This document shows, in pieces, positions 16,898-26,429 of a stretch of 64,000 bases of DNA. A program made the position numbers and the translations under genes. This stretch comes from Dryocola sp036489025 (lineage in GTDB: Bacteria; Pseudomonadota; Gammaproteobacteria; Enterobacterales; Enterobacteriaceae): positions 124,001-188,000 of the forward strand of contig DASXGN010000008.1 in the NCBI GenBank assembly GCA_036489025.1, written 5' to 3'. Each line of letters opens with the position of its first letter. Positions within the stretch are counted from its first letter, which is position 1. The notes below the pieces were generated by a model. That model did no database searches. It was not told the origin of the DNA and was given only the letters and a program-made list of their open reading frames with translations.

Positions 16898-18385
16898 ATG
16901 AACAAAGAAATTTTGGCTGTTGTAGAAGCAGTTTCCAACGAGAAATCCCTCCCGCGCGAGAAGATTTTTGAAGCACTGGAAAGTGCGCTGGCAACGGCGA
17001 CAAAGAAAAAATATGAGCAAGAAATTGATGTTCGCGTGAGCATCGATCGTAAAAGTGGTGACTTTGACACTTTCCGCCGCTGGGTCATTGTAGAAGAAGT
17101 GACGCAGCCGACGCGTGAAATCACCCTTGATGCGGCTCAATTCGAAGACCCTGAACTGAACGTTGGCGAATACGTTGAAGACCAGATTGAATCTGTGACT
17201 TTCGACCGTATTACGACGCAAACGGCTAAGCAAGTTATCGTACAAAAAGTACGTGAAGCTGAACGCGCAATGGTTGTTGACCAGTTCCGTGAACACGAAG
17301 GTGAGATCATCACCGGCGTGGTGAAAAAAGTTAACCGCGACAATATTTCCCTGGATCTGGGTAACAACGCTGAAGCCGTCATCATTCGTGAAGACATGTT
17401 GCCGCGTGAAAACTTCCGCCCGGGCGACCGTATTCGCGGTGTGCTCTATGCTGTACGCCCTGAAGCTCGCGGTGCACAGCTGTTCGTTAGCCGTTCCAAA
17501 CCGGAAATGCTGATTGAACTGTTCCGTATCGAAGTGCCAGAAATCGGCGAAGAAGTCATTGAGATCAAAGCTGCGGCTCGCGATCCGGGTTCCCGTGCGA
17601 AAATCGCCGTGAAGACCAATGACAAACGTATCGATCCCGTTGGCGCTTGTGTCGGTATGCGCGGTGCGCGCGTACAGGCAGTTTCCACTGAGCTGGGTGG
17701 CGAACGTATTGATATCGTGCTGTGGGATGACAACCCGGCGCAGTTTGTTATCAACGCGATGGCCCCGGCTGATGTGGCTTCCATTGTGGTTGACGAAGAC
17801 AAACACACGATGGATATCGCGGTAGAGGCAGGCAATCTGGCGCAGGCGATTGGCCGTAACGGTCAAAACGTGCGTCTGGCAGCCCAACTGAGCGGCTGGG
17901 AACTCAACGTGATGACCGTTGACGATCTGCAGGCTAAGCATCAGGCTGAAGCTCATGCAGCCATTGATACCTTTACCAAGTACCTCGACATTGACGAGGA
18001 TTTCGCCACCGTGTTGGTTGAAGAAGGTTTCTCAACGCTTGAAGAACTGGCTTACGTGCCGGTGAAAGAGCTGTTAGAAGTCGACGGCCTTGATGAAGAC
18101 ACAGTGGAAGCATTACGCGATCGCGCTAAAAACGCCCTCACCACTCTGGCACTTGCCCAGGAAGAGAGCCTCGGCGACAACAAACCTCAGGATGATCTGC
18201 TGAATCTTGAAGGCATGGATCGCACTCTGGCCTTTAAACTGGCGGCGCGTGGTGTGAGCTCGCTGGAAGATCTGGCTGAGCAAGGTGTCGACGACCTGTC
18301 AGATATTGAAGGTTTGACCAACGAGAAAGCCGGTGAATTGATCATGGCAGCTCGTAATATCTGTTGGTTTGGCGGCGAAGCGTAA
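16898..18385 (+). CDS. nusA: Transcription termination/antitermination factor NusA
   Basis: This essential elongation factor has 495 residues as in E. coli. Domain order is: RNA polymerase-binding N-terminal domain (1-130), S1 (about 135-200, EGEIITGVVKKVNR), KH1 and KH2 (about 230-345, VGMRGARVQAV and AIGRNGQNVRLA), and two C-terminal acidic repeats (about 365-420 and 440-490). It binds RNA polymerase, lambda N and boxA-type complexes. It is placed in the metY-rimP-nusA-infB operon. Confidence 0.98.
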   Translation: MNKEILAVVEAVSNEKSLPREKIFEALESALATATKKKYEQEIDVRVSIDRKSGDFDTFRRWVIVEEVTQPTREITLDAAQFEDPELNVGEYVEDQIESVTFDRITTQTAKQVIVQKVREAERAMVVDQFREHEGEIITGVVKKVNRDNISLDLGNNAEAVIIREDMLPRENFRPGDRIRGVLYAVRPEARGAQLFVSRSKPEMLIELFRIEVPEIGEEVIEIKAAARDPGSRAKIAVKTNDKRIDPVGACVGMRGARVQAVSTELGGERIDIVLWDDNPAQFVINAMAPADVASIVVDEDKHTMDIAVEAGNLAQAIGRNGQNVRLAAQLSGWELNVMTVDDLQAKHQAEAHAAIDTFTKYLDIDEDFATVLVEEGFSTLEELAYVPVKELLEVDGLDEDTVEALRDRAKNALTTLALAQEESLGDNKPQDDLLNLEGMDRTLAFKLAARGVSSLEDLAEQGVDDLSDIEGLTNEKAGELIMAARNICWFGGEA

Positions 18386-18409
18386 TAAACTGTAGCAGGA
18401 AGGAACAGC

Positions 18410-21097
18410 ATGACAGATGTAACCGTAAAAGCGCTGGCCGCAGAGATTCAGACCTCCGTGGACCGCCTGGTACAGCAATTTGCTGATGCAGGGATCCCGA
18501 AGTCTGCTGATGATTCTGTTTCCGCGCAAGAGAAGCAAACCCTGCTGGCGCACCTGAACCGTGAACACGGTTCAGCACCAGACAAGTTGACATTACAGCG
18601 CAAAACGCGCAGTACTTTAAACATTCCAGGTACCGGTGGGAAAAGTAAATCGGTACAAATCGAAGTCCGCAAGAAGCGCACCTTTGTGAAACGTGATCCG
18701 CAAGAGGCTGAACGTCTCGCCGCGGAAGAACAGGCGCAGCGTGAAGCGGAAGAGCAAGCCCAACGTGAGGCGCAGGAAGCTGCCAACCGTCAGGCGCAAG
18801 AAAAAGCTAAGCGTGAAGCTGAAGATAAAGCTAAGCGTGAAGCCGCTGATAAAGCGAAACGTGAAGCTGCGGAAAAAGACAAAGTGAGCAATCAACAATC
18901 TGACGATATGACGAAAACCGCCCAGGCCGACAAAGCCCGCCGCGAAGCAGAAGCTGCTGAGCTTAAGCGTAAAGCGGAAGAAGAAGCCCGTCGCAAACTA
19001 GAAGAAGATGCCCGTCGAGTAGCGGAAGAAGCCCGTAAAATGGCTGAAGCTAACGCCGGCGTCTGGACGGAAGAAGAGAAAGTGGAAGACGACAAAACTG
19101 ATTATCACGTAACCACTTCTGAACATGCCCGCCAGGCTGAAGACGAAAACGACCGCCAGGTTGAAGCGGGTCGCACTCGTGCTCGTACTACGGCAACCAA
19201 AGCACCTCGCCAGAAGAAAGGCGGCAAACACGGCGAATCTAAAGCTGACCGTGAAGAAGCGCGTGCAGCCGTTCGCGGTGGCAAAGGCAAACGCAAACCT
19301 AGCTCTCTGCAACAGGGCTTCAATAAGCCTGCGCAGGCAGTAAACCGTGACGTCGTTATCGGCGAAACAGTGACCGTTGCTGAACTGGCTAACAAAATGG
19401 CTGTTAAAGGCTCTCAGGTCATCAAAGCGATGATGAAACTGGGCGCCATGGCAACCATTAACCAGGTCATCGATCAGGAAACCGCACAGCTGGTTGCCGA
19501 AGAGATGGGCCACAAAGTTATCCTGCGTCGTGAAAACGAGCTGGAAGAAGCGCTGATGAGCGACCGTGACACTGATGCAGTGGCGGAGTCGCGCGCGCCG
19601 GTAGTGACCATTATGGGTCACGTTGACCACGGTAAAACCTCTCTGCTCGACTACATTCGCTCCACCAAAGTGGCGTCTGGCGAAGCGGGTGGTATTACCC
19701 AGCATATTGGTGCCTACCACGTAGAAACTGACAACGGCATGATCACCTTCCTGGATACTCCGGGCCACGCAGCGTTTACTTCTATGCGTGCTCGTGGTGC
19801 TCAGGCAACGGATATCGTAGTTCTGGTTGTTGCAGCGGACGATGGCGTAATGCCACAAACTATCGAAGCCATCCAGCACGCGAAAGCGGCGCAGGTGCCG
19901 GTAGTCGTTGCAGTGAACAAAATCGATAAGCCAGAAGCCGATCCGGATCGCGTTAAGCAAGAGCTGTCTCAGTACGGCATCATGCCGGAAGAGTGGGGCG
20001 GCGAAAGCCAGTTCATCCACGTATCCGCGAAAGCGGGCACCGGCATCGATGAACTGCTGGACGCAATCCTGCTGCAGGCTGAAGTTCTTGAGCTGAAAGC
20101 AATGCGTACCGGCATGGCAAGCGGCGTGGTTATCGAATCCTTCCTTGATAAAGGTCGTGGTCCGGTTGCAACCGTTCTGGTTCGCGAAGGTTCTCTGAAC
20201 AAAGGCGACATCGTGCTGTGTGGCTTCGAATACGGCCGCGTTCGTGCAATGCGTGACGAACTGGGTCGCGAAGTGACTGAAGCAGGTCCATCGATCCCGG
20301 TTGAAATCCTCGGTCTTTCCGGTGTTCCAGCTGCGGGTGATGAAGTTACCGTTGTTCGTGATGAGAAAAAAGCTCGTGAAGTTGCTCTGTATCGTCAGGG
20401 TAAATTCCGCGAAGTGAAACTGGCTCGTCAGCAGAAATCCAAACTGGAAAACATGTTCGCCAACATGACCGAAGGTGAAGTGTCCGAAGTGAACATCGTG
20501 CTGAAAGCCGACGTTCAGGGTTCTGTGGAAGCGATCAGCGATTCCCTGCTGAAACTGTCTACTGATGAAGTGAAAGTTAAAATCATCGGTTCTGGCGTGG
20601 GTGGTATTACTGAGACTGACGCAACGCTTGCCGCAGCTTCTAACGCTATCCTGGTTGGCTTTAACGTTCGTGCCGATGCCTCTGCTCGTCGCGTTATCGA
20701 AGCGGAAAGTCTGGATCTGCGTTACTACTCCGTCATCTACCATCTGATTGACGAAGTTAAAGCGGCAATGAGCGGCATGCTTTCTCCGGAACTGAAACAG
20801 CAGATCCTCGGCCTGGCCGAAGTTCGCGATGTGTTCAAATCACCGAAGTTTGGTGCCATCGCAGGCTGTATGGTTACCGAAGGCGTGGTCAAACGTCACA
20901 ACCCAATCCGCGTTCTGCGCGACAACGTGGTTATCTATGAAGGCGAGCTGGAATCCCTGCGCCGCTTCAAAGATGATGCCAACGAAGTCCGTAACGGCAT
21001 GGAATGTGGTATCGGCGTTAAGAACTACAACGACGTTCGCGTGGGCGATGTAATCGAAGTCTTCGAAATCATCGAAATCCAGCGTACGATCGCCTGA
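18410..21097 (+). CDS. infB: Translation initiation factor IF-2
   Basis: This 895-residue GTPase positions fMet-tRNA on the 30S subunit. The N-terminal region holds a long charged coiled-coil repeat (residues 95-220, rich in KREAE/QREAE units). The G domain begins near residue 398 with GHVDHGKTS, DTPGHAAF and NKIDK, followed by domains II-IV. Internal starts as in E. coli are visible: GTG at 18884 (codon 159) and ATG at 18908 (codon 167), which would yield the shorter IF2-2 and IF2-3 forms. It is 5 residues longer than the K-12 protein. Confidence 0.98.
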   Translation: MTDVTVKALAAEIQTSVDRLVQQFADAGIPKSADDSVSAQEKQTLLAHLNREHGSAPDKLTLQRKTRSTLNIPGTGGKSKSVQIEVRKKRTFVKRDPQEAERLAAEEQAQREAEEQAQREAQEAANRQAQEKAKREAEDKAKREAADKAKREAAEKDKVSNQQSDDMTKTAQADKARREAEAAELKRKAEEEARRKLEEDARRVAEEARKMAEANAGVWTEEEKVEDDKTDYHVTTSEHARQAEDENDRQVEAGRTRARTTATKAPRQKKGGKHGESKADREEARAAVRGGKGKRKPSSLQQGFNKPAQAVNRDVVIGETVTVAELANKMAVKGSQVIKAMMKLGAMATINQVIDQETAQLVAEEMGHKVILRRENELEEALMSDRDTDAVAESRAPVVTIMGHVDHGKTSLLDYIRSTKVASGEAGGITQHIGAYHVETDNGMITFLDTPGHAAFTSMRARGAQATDIVVLVVAADDGVMPQTIEAIQHAKAAQVPVVVAVNKIDKPEADPDRVKQELSQYGIMPEEWGGESQFIHVSAKAGTGIDELLDAILLQAEVLELKAMRTGMASGVVIESFLDKGRGPVATVLVREGSLNKGDIVLCGFEYGRVRAMRDELGREVTEAGPSIPVEILGLSGVPAAGDEVTVVRDEKKAREVALYRQGKFREVKLARQQKSKLENMFANMTEGEVSEVNIVLKADVQGSVEAISDSLLKLSTDEVKVKIIGSGVGGITETDATLAAASNAILVGFNVRADASARRVIEAESLDLRYYSVIYHLIDEVKAAMSGMLSPELKQQILGLAEVRDVFKSPKFGAIAGCMVTEGVVKRHNPIRVLRDNVVIYEGELESLRRFKDDANEVRNGMECGIGVKNYNDVRVGDVIEVFEIIEIQRTIA

Positions 21098-21126
21098 TAT
21101 CAGCCGAACACTCGGTAATATCTTAA

Positions 21127-21145
21127 GGGGGGCCGAGCGCCCCCC
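21127..21145 (+). terminator. GC hairpin between infB and rbfA
   Basis: GGGGGGC-CGA-GCGCCCCCC forms a strong stem but is followed by GATTTG rather than a pure T run. It may attenuate or stabilise the infB transcript; rbfA lies 22 bases further on. Confidence 0.45.
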
Positions 21146-21166
21146 GATTTGTATGGAGAATTTATT

Positions 21167-21568
21167 ATGGCGAAAGAATTTGGTCGCCCGCAGCGCGTCT
21201 CTCAGGAATTGCAGAAAGAAATCGCAATTATCCTGCAGCGCGAAATCAAAGATCCTCGTCTGGGCATGATGACCACCGTTTCCGGTGTCGAAGTCTCTCG
21301 CGATCTGGCCTATGCCAAAGTGTTTGTGACTTTCCTGAACGACAAAGACGAAGAAGCCGTGAAAGCGGGTATCAAAGTCCTGCAGGACGCTTCGGGCTAT
21401 ATCCGCACTCTGGTAGGCAAAGCAATGCGTCTGCGTATTGTTCCGGAACTGACTTTCTTCTACGACAACTCTTTGGTTGAAGGGATGCGTATGTCGAATC
21501 TGGTTTCCAACGTCATCAAACATGATGACGAGCGCCGCGTGAATACGGATGACACGAAGGAGGATTGA
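21167..21568 (+). CDS. rbfA: 30S ribosome-binding factor RbfA
   Basis: This 133-residue KH-type cold-adaptation protein helps 16S rRNA 5' end maturation. The start MAKEFGRPQRVSQELQKEI is the conserved one; the frame allows 6 more codons. Motifs include LGMMTTVSGVEVSRDLAYAKVFV and LRIVPELTFFYDNS. Its TGA overlaps the ATG of truB by one base (TGATG). Confidence 0.97.
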   Translation: MAKEFGRPQRVSQELQKEIAIILQREIKDPRLGMMTTVSGVEVSRDLAYAKVFVTFLNDKDEEAVKAGIKVLQDASGYIRTLVGKAMRLRIVPELTFFYDNSLVEGMRMSNLVSNVIKHDDERRVNTDDTKED

Positions 21569-22512
21569 TGAGTCGTCCTCGTCGTCGTGGTCGTGATATT
21601 CACGGCGTGCTGTTGCTTGATAAGCCGCAGGGCTTATCCTCCAACGATGCACTCCAGAAGGTAAAGCGTATTTATAACGCTAATCGCGCCGGTCATACCG
21701 GTGCGCTGGATCCTCTGGCAACCGGCATGCTGCCGATCTGTCTCGGAGAAGCCACCAAGTTTTCACGTTATCTGCTGGATTCTGACAAACGCTACCGCGT
21801 GATTGCACGCCTTGGTCAGCGCACGGATACTTCAGATGCTGACGGTACTGTCGTTCAGGAACGCCCGGTAGCCTTTAGCGAGCAGCAGCTTGCCGATGCG
21901 CTGGAGAGTTTCCGCGGTGACACCATGCAGGTGCCATCGATGTATTCGGCGCTTAAGCATCAGGGTAAACCGCTGTACGAATATGCTCGTCAGGGCATTG
22001 AAGTTGAGCGTGAGGCGCGCCCAATCACCGTGTACGAGCTGCTGTTTATTCGCCATGAAGGCGATGAGCTGGAGCTGGAGATTCATTGCTCAAAGGGTAC
22101 CTATATCCGGACCATTACCGACGATCTGGGTGAAAAACTCGGCTGCGGTGCGCATGTGACTTTCCTGCGTCGCTTGGCCGTAAGTAAATACCCCGTTGAG
22201 CGCATGGTCACTCTTGAGCATCTGAACGCACTTCTTGAACAGGCGCAGCAGCAGGAGATTGAACCTTCCGTGCTATTGGATCCGCTGCTCATGCCGATGG
22301 ACAGTCCGGCTTCGGACTTCCCAATCGTTAATTTGCTACCGGCCGTTGCGGGCTACTTCAAAAACGGTCAGCCCGTGCAGGTCGCGGGTGCTCCGGCAGA
22401 AGGTCTGGTTCGGGTAACCGAAGGCGACGAAGCCAAATTTATCGGCATGGCTGAAATTGACGAGGATGGGCGCGTTGCTCCCCGTCGTCTGGTCGTGGAA
22501 TACCCTGTCTGA
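21568..22512 (+). CDS. truB: tRNA pseudouridine-55 synthase TruB
   Basis: This enzyme makes pseudouridine 55 in the T loop of tRNA and acts as a tRNA chaperone. It has 314 residues as in E. coli. The catalytic Asp lies in GHTGALDPLATGMLP (Asp near residue 48), with the KxDKRYR region and a C-terminal PUA domain (about 250-314). Translation is coupled to rbfA through the TGATG overlap. Confidence 0.97.
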   Translation: MSRPRRRGRDIHGVLLLDKPQGLSSNDALQKVKRIYNANRAGHTGALDPLATGMLPICLGEATKFSRYLLDSDKRYRVIARLGQRTDTSDADGTVVQERPVAFSEQQLADALESFRGDTMQVPSMYSALKHQGKPLYEYARQGIEVEREARPITVYELLFIRHEGDELELEIHCSKGTYIRTITDDLGEKLGCGAHVTFLRRLAVSKYPVERMVTLEHLNALLEQAQQQEIEPSVLLDPLLMPMDSPASDFPIVNLLPAVAGYFKNGQPVQVAGAPAEGLVRVTEGDEAKFIGMAEIDEDGRVAPRRLVVEYPV

Positions 22513-22526
22513 GAACTGGAGTTACC

Positions 22527-22555
22527 TTGCGGTAACAGGTTGCTACAGGTAAAAT
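22527..22555 (+). promoter_or_regulatory. rpsO promoter
   Basis: TTGCGG (22527-22532) and TAAAAT (22550-22555) are spaced by 17 bases, just after the truB stop. The leader between this promoter and rpsO (about 105 bases) corresponds to the E. coli segment that folds into the S15-repressed pseudoknot; I did not model the fold. Confidence 0.65.
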
Positions 22556-22666
22556 AGCGCGGCTTAGCATCTGGTCAGTTGTTTAACAATTTACCCGGTG
22601 TGCACTGGGGTTGCTGAATTAGAGATCGGCACCCTGTTTATTTATCTATAATTTTTGGAGTTGAAA

Positions 22667-22936
22667 ATGTCTCTAAGCGTTGAAGCTAAAGCTAAAATCG
22701 TTTCCGAGTTCGGTCGTGGTACTAACGACAGCGGTTCTACCGAAGTTCAGGTTGCACTGCTGACCGCACAGATTAACCACCTGCAGGGTCACTTTGCAGA
22801 GCACAAAAAAGATCACCACAGCCGTCGTGGTCTGCTGCGTATGGTTTCTCAGCGTCGTAAACTGCTCGACTACCTGAAGCGTAAAGATGTAGCACGTTAC
22901 ACCAGCCTGATCGAGCGTCTGGGTCTGCGTCGCTAA
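22667..22936 (+). CDS. rpsO: 30S ribosomal protein S15
   Basis: This 89-residue protein binds the central domain of 16S rRNA early in assembly and represses its own mRNA. The start is at MSLSVEAKAKIV, with four upstream codons not conserved. The signature HKKDHHSRRGLLRMVSQRR is present. A ribosome site (TTGGAG) and a strong downstream terminator are visible. Confidence 0.98.
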   Translation: MSLSVEAKAKIVSEFGRGTNDSGSTEVQVALLTAQINHLQGHFAEHKKDHHSRRGLLRMVSQRRKLLDYLKRKDVARYTSLIERLGLRR

Positions 22937-22952
22937 GTCTTGCGAGTTTCAG

Positions 22953-22981
22953 AAAAAGGGGCCTGTTAGGGCCCCTTTTTT
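22953..22981 (+). terminator. rpsO terminator
   Basis: An AAAAAGGGGCC-TGTTA-GGGCCCCTTTTTT stem with a T run, 17 bases after the rpsO stop. Confidence 0.92.
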
Positions 22982-23052
22982 CAACCTGACGGCAGCAATT
23001 CTATGGAAACTAATGTATTGTTGCTGAGTGTGATCTTTATTGCAGAGGTTCG

Positions 23053-23109
23053 CGCGGCTAATGAGAGGCTTTATCCGCAGGGGCGGGTCAGGGTTGTCAT
23101 TAGTCGCGA
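23053..23109 (+). promoter_or_regulatory. pnp leader stem-loop (RNase III processing hairpin)
   Basis: CGCGGCTAATGA (from 23053) pairs with TCATTAGTCGCG (to 23109) with one mismatch and a loop of about 30 bases. In E. coli the pnp leader folds into a long hairpin cut by RNase III, after which PNPase represses its own translation. The position and shape here agree with that element. Confidence 0.65.
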
Positions 23110-23182
23110 GGATGCGATGAAGATCGGGTCAAAATGGCACCGCGTGAAGTCACCGGCAGCCTAAAATCTAAAGGATATTATC

Positions 23183-25312
23183 TTGCTAAATCCGATCATT
23201 CGTAAATTCCAGTACGGTCAGCATACGGTCACCATCGAGACCGGTATGATGGCGCGCCAGGCTACCGCAGCAGTTATGGTCAGCATGGACGACACCGCAG
23301 TATTCGTGACCGTAGTCGGTCAGAAAAAAGCTAAAGCGGGCCAGGACTTCTTCCCGCTGACCGTTAACTATCAGGAGCGTACCTACGCTGCTGGCCGTAT
23401 CCCAGGCAGCTTCTTCCGTCGTGAAGGCCGCCCAAGCGAAGGCGAAACCCTGATCGCGCGTCTGATTGACCGCCCGGTTCGTCCGCTGTTCCCGGAAGGC
23501 TTCGTTAATGAAGTTCAGGTTATCGCTACCGTGGTTTCTGTAAACCCACAGGTACACCCTGACATCGTTGCAATGATCGGTGCTTCTGCCGCTCTGAGCC
23601 TGTCTGGTATTCCATTCAATGGCCCAATTGGCTCCGCTCGCGTGGGCTACATCAACGACCAGTACGTTCTGAACCCAACTGCGGACGAGCTGAAAACCAG
23701 CAAGCTGGACCTGGTTGTTGCCGGTACCGAAGGTGCTGTGCTGATGGTTGAGTCCGAAGCAGAACTGCTGAGCGAAGACCAGATGCTGGGCGCGGTGGTA
23801 TTTGGTCACGAACAGCAGCAGGTTGTTATCCAGAACATCAACTCCCTGGTTGCCGAAGCGGGCAAACCACGTTGGGACTGGCAGCCTGAAGCTGTTGATG
23901 CAGCGCTGAACGCACGCGTTGCCTCCCTGGCTGAATCCCGTCTGAGCGACGCTTACCGTATCACCGAAAAGCAAGAACGTTATGCTCAGGTTGATGCTAT
24001 TAAAGCCGACGTTATCGCTACTCTGACCGCAGAAGACGAATCTCTGGACGCGGGCGAGCTGTCCGATCTGCTGCACGCTATCGAGAAAAATGTTGTTCGT
24101 AGCCGCATTCTGGCTGGCGAACTGCGCATCGATGGCCGTGAGAAAGACATGATCCGTGGTCTGGACGTGCGCACCGGCGTTCTGCCTCGTACCCACGGTT
24201 CTGCGCTGTTCACCCGTGGTGAAACTCAGGCGCTGGTTACTGCGACCCTGGGCACCGCGCGTGACGCACAGAACCTGGATGAGCTGATGGGCGAACGTAC
24301 CGACAGCTTCCTGTTCCACTACAACTTCCCTCCGTACTCCGTAGGCGAAACCGGCATGGTCGGTTCACCGAAGCGTCGTGAGATTGGCCATGGCCGTCTG
24401 GCTAAACGTGGCGTGCTGGCCGTGATGCCAGAAGCCGATCGTTTCCCGTACACCGTGCGCGTAGTGTCTGAAATCACCGAATCCAACGGTTCTTCTTCCA
24501 TGGCTTCCGTCTGTGGCGCTTCCCTGGCGCTGATGGATGCGGGCGTGCCAATCAAAGCTGCCGTTGCTGGCATCGCGATGGGCCTGGTAAAAGAAGGCGA
24601 CAACTTCGTTGTTCTGTCTGACATTCTGGGTGATGAAGATCATCTGGGCGACATGGACTTTAAAGTTGCCGGTAGCCGTGAAGGTATCTCTGCGCTGCAG
24701 ATGGATATCAAAATTGAAGGTATCACCCGCGAAATCATGCAGGTGGCTCTGAACCAGGCTAAAGGTGCGCGTCTGCATATCCTTGGCGTGATGGAACAGG
24801 CTATCAACGCACCGCGCGGCGACATCTCTCAGTTCGCCCCACGTATCCACACTATTAAAATCAACCCGGACAAGATCAAAGACGTGATCGGTAAGGGTGG
24901 TTCTGTGATTCGTGCGCTGACTGAAGAAACCGGCACCACCATCGAAATCGAAGATGATGGCACCGTGAAAATCGCAGCGACCGACGGCGAAAAAGCTAAA
25001 CACGCCATCCGCCGTATCGAAGAGATCACCGCCGAAATCGAAGTAGGTCGTATCTATAGCGGTAAAGTGACTCGTATCGTAGACTTCGGTGCATTCGTTG
25101 CTATTGGCGGCGGCAAAGAAGGTCTGGTACACATTTCTCAAATTGCTGACAAGCGCGTTGAGAAAGTTACCGACTATCTGCAGATGGGTCAGGAAGTACC
25201 GGTTAAGGTACTGGAAGTTGACCGTCAGGGCCGCGTGCGTCTGAGCATCAAAGAAGCAACCGAGCAGTCTCCGGCTGAAGGCGCAGCGCCAGCTGCACCA
25301 GAAGCAGAGTAA
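23183..25312 (+). CDS. pnp: Polynucleotide phosphorylase (PNPase)
   Basis: This 3'-5' phosphorolytic exoribonuclease is part of the RNA degradosome. It has 709 residues against 711 in E. coli. It starts with TTG (LNPIIRKFQYG), the same unusual start used in E. coli, preceded by AAGGA. It contains two RNase PH domains (about 5-210 and 315-540, the second with GDEDHLGDMDFKVAG). A KH domain (about 555-610, VIGKGGSVIRALTEETG) and an S1 domain (about 620-690) follow. The C-terminal tail is Ala/Pro/Glu-rich. Confidence 0.98.
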   Translation: MLNPIIRKFQYGQHTVTIETGMMARQATAAVMVSMDDTAVFVTVVGQKKAKAGQDFFPLTVNYQERTYAAGRIPGSFFRREGRPSEGETLIARLIDRPVRPLFPEGFVNEVQVIATVVSVNPQVHPDIVAMIGASAALSLSGIPFNGPIGSARVGYINDQYVLNPTADELKTSKLDLVVAGTEGAVLMVESEAELLSEDQMLGAVVFGHEQQQVVIQNINSLVAEAGKPRWDWQPEAVDAALNARVASLAESRLSDAYRITEKQERYAQVDAIKADVIATLTAEDESLDAGELSDLLHAIEKNVVRSRILAGELRIDGREKDMIRGLDVRTGVLPRTHGSALFTRGETQALVTATLGTARDAQNLDELMGERTDSFLFHYNFPPYSVGETGMVGSPKRREIGHGRLAKRGVLAVMPEADRFPYTVRVVSEITESNGSSSMASVCGASLALMDAGVPIKAAVAGIAMGLVKEGDNFVVLSDILGDEDHLGDMDFKVAGSREGISALQMDIKIEGITREIMQVALNQAKGARLHILGVMEQAINAPRGDISQFAPRIHTIKINPDKIKDVIGKGGSVIRALTEETGTTIEIEDDGTVKIAATDGEKAKHAIRRIEEITAEIEVGRIYSGKVTRIVDFGAFVAIGGGKEGLVHISQIADKRVEKVTDYLQMGQEVPVKVLEVDRQGRVRLSIKEATEQSPAEGAAPAAPEAE

Positions 25313-25327
25313 GCTTTTTACCGATTG

Positions 25328-25353
25328 AGCTCTCCATGGTGACATGGAGAGCT
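25328..25353 (+). terminator. Hairpin between pnp and nlpI
   Basis: AGCTCTCCATG-GTGA-CATGGAGAGCT is an 11-bp perfect stem followed by GTTTATT. It acts as terminator or RNA-stability element between pnp and nlpI. Confidence 0.7.
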
Positions 25354-25433
25354 GTTTATTACGGAGCAGGATGCTTCGTTTTAGCAGCCGGCGGACAGGA
25401 CGTTCATTCAATTGTTGTCTTCGGGAGTGGGAA

Positions 25434-26318
25434 ATGAAGCCTTTTCTGCGCTGGTGTTTCGTTGCGACAGCTCTCACGCTGGCAGGATGCAGCAACTCTG
25501 CCTGGCGTAAAAGCGAAGTCCTGGCGGTGCCATTGCAACCGACTTTGCAGCAAGAAGTGATTCTGGCACGCATGGAGCAGATACTTGCCAGTCGGGCTTT
25601 GACCGATGATGAACGCGCACAGCTTTTATATGAGCGCGGAGTGTTGTATGATAGCCTCGGCTTGCGGGCTCTGGCGCGAAATGATTTTTCACAAGCGTTG
25701 GCGATCCGCCCCGATATGCCTGAAGTATTCAATTACTTAGGCATATATTTAACGCAGGCAGGCAATTTTGATGCTGCCTATGAAGCGTTTGATTCTGTAC
25801 TTGAGCTTGATCCAACTTACAACTACGCGCATTTAAATCGCGGTATCGCCCTCTATTACGGTGGTCGTTATCGTTTAGCGCAAGATGATCTGCTGGCGTT
25901 TTATCAAGACGATCCCAATGATCCTTTCCGTAGTCTGTGGCTCTACATCGCCGAAAGTCATGTAGATGCAAAACAGGCCAAAGTCGCGTTACAACAGCGC
26001 TTCGATAAATCGGACAAAGAGCAATGGGGATGGAACATTGTCGAGTTCTACCTGGGGAACATTAACGAAAAAACGTTAATGGAACGCCTCGAGGCGGACG
26101 CAACGGATAACACCTCGCTCGCTGAGCATCTCAGTGAAACCAACTTCTATTTAGGTAAGTACTACCTAAGTCTGGGGGAAAAGGACAGCGCCACGGCACT
26201 GTTCAAGTTAGCGGTCGCTAACAACGTACACAACTACGTTGAGCATCGTTATGCATTGTTGGAATTAGCGCTCTTGGGCCAGGAGCAAGACGACCTGGCA
26301 GAATCGGACCAGCAATAG
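25434..26318 (+). CDS. nlpI: Outer-membrane lipoprotein NlpI (TPR adaptor)
   Basis: This 294-residue lipoprotein scaffolds peptidoglycan hydrolases and delivers MepS to the protease Prc. The signal peptide ends in the lipobox LAGC with lipidated Cys19. TPR-type helix pairs cover about residues 60-165 (YERGVLYDSLGLRALARNDFSQALAI; FNYLGIYLTQAGNFDAAYEAFDSVL). The start MKPFLRWCFVATALTLAGC is the family start; 30 further upstream codons are open but not conserved. Confidence 0.97.
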   Translation: MKPFLRWCFVATALTLAGCSNSAWRKSEVLAVPLQPTLQQEVILARMEQILASRALTDDERAQLLYERGVLYDSLGLRALARNDFSQALAIRPDMPEVFNYLGIYLTQAGNFDAAYEAFDSVLELDPTYNYAHLNRGIALYYGGRYRLAQDDLLAFYQDDPNDPFRSLWLYIAESHVDAKQAKVALQQRFDKSDKEQWGWNIVEFYLGNINEKTLMERLEADATDNTSLAEHLSETNFYLGKYYLSLGEKDSATALFKLAVANNVHNYVEHRYALLELALLGQEQDDLAESDQQ

Positions 26319-26429
26319 CTGACGAACAACGATCAGCCCATACACTTTATTCATTAAAGTCATCACCTTCACGGGTGAGGGCGTTTTTGTTCGTTAATCA
26401 ACCAAATTTGAGCCGGTTCACACTTTTCA

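Noticed and set aside
18998..20743. 581-codon open frame on the minus strand opposite infB
   Set aside because: It lies wholly against a highly conserved gene; the translation is rich in His, Phe and Asn in the manner of frames mirrored from biased codons, with no known domain.
24365..25732. 455-codon minus-strand frame over pnp and nlpI
   Set aside because: It crosses two real genes and their hairpin; composition is that of an antisense frame.
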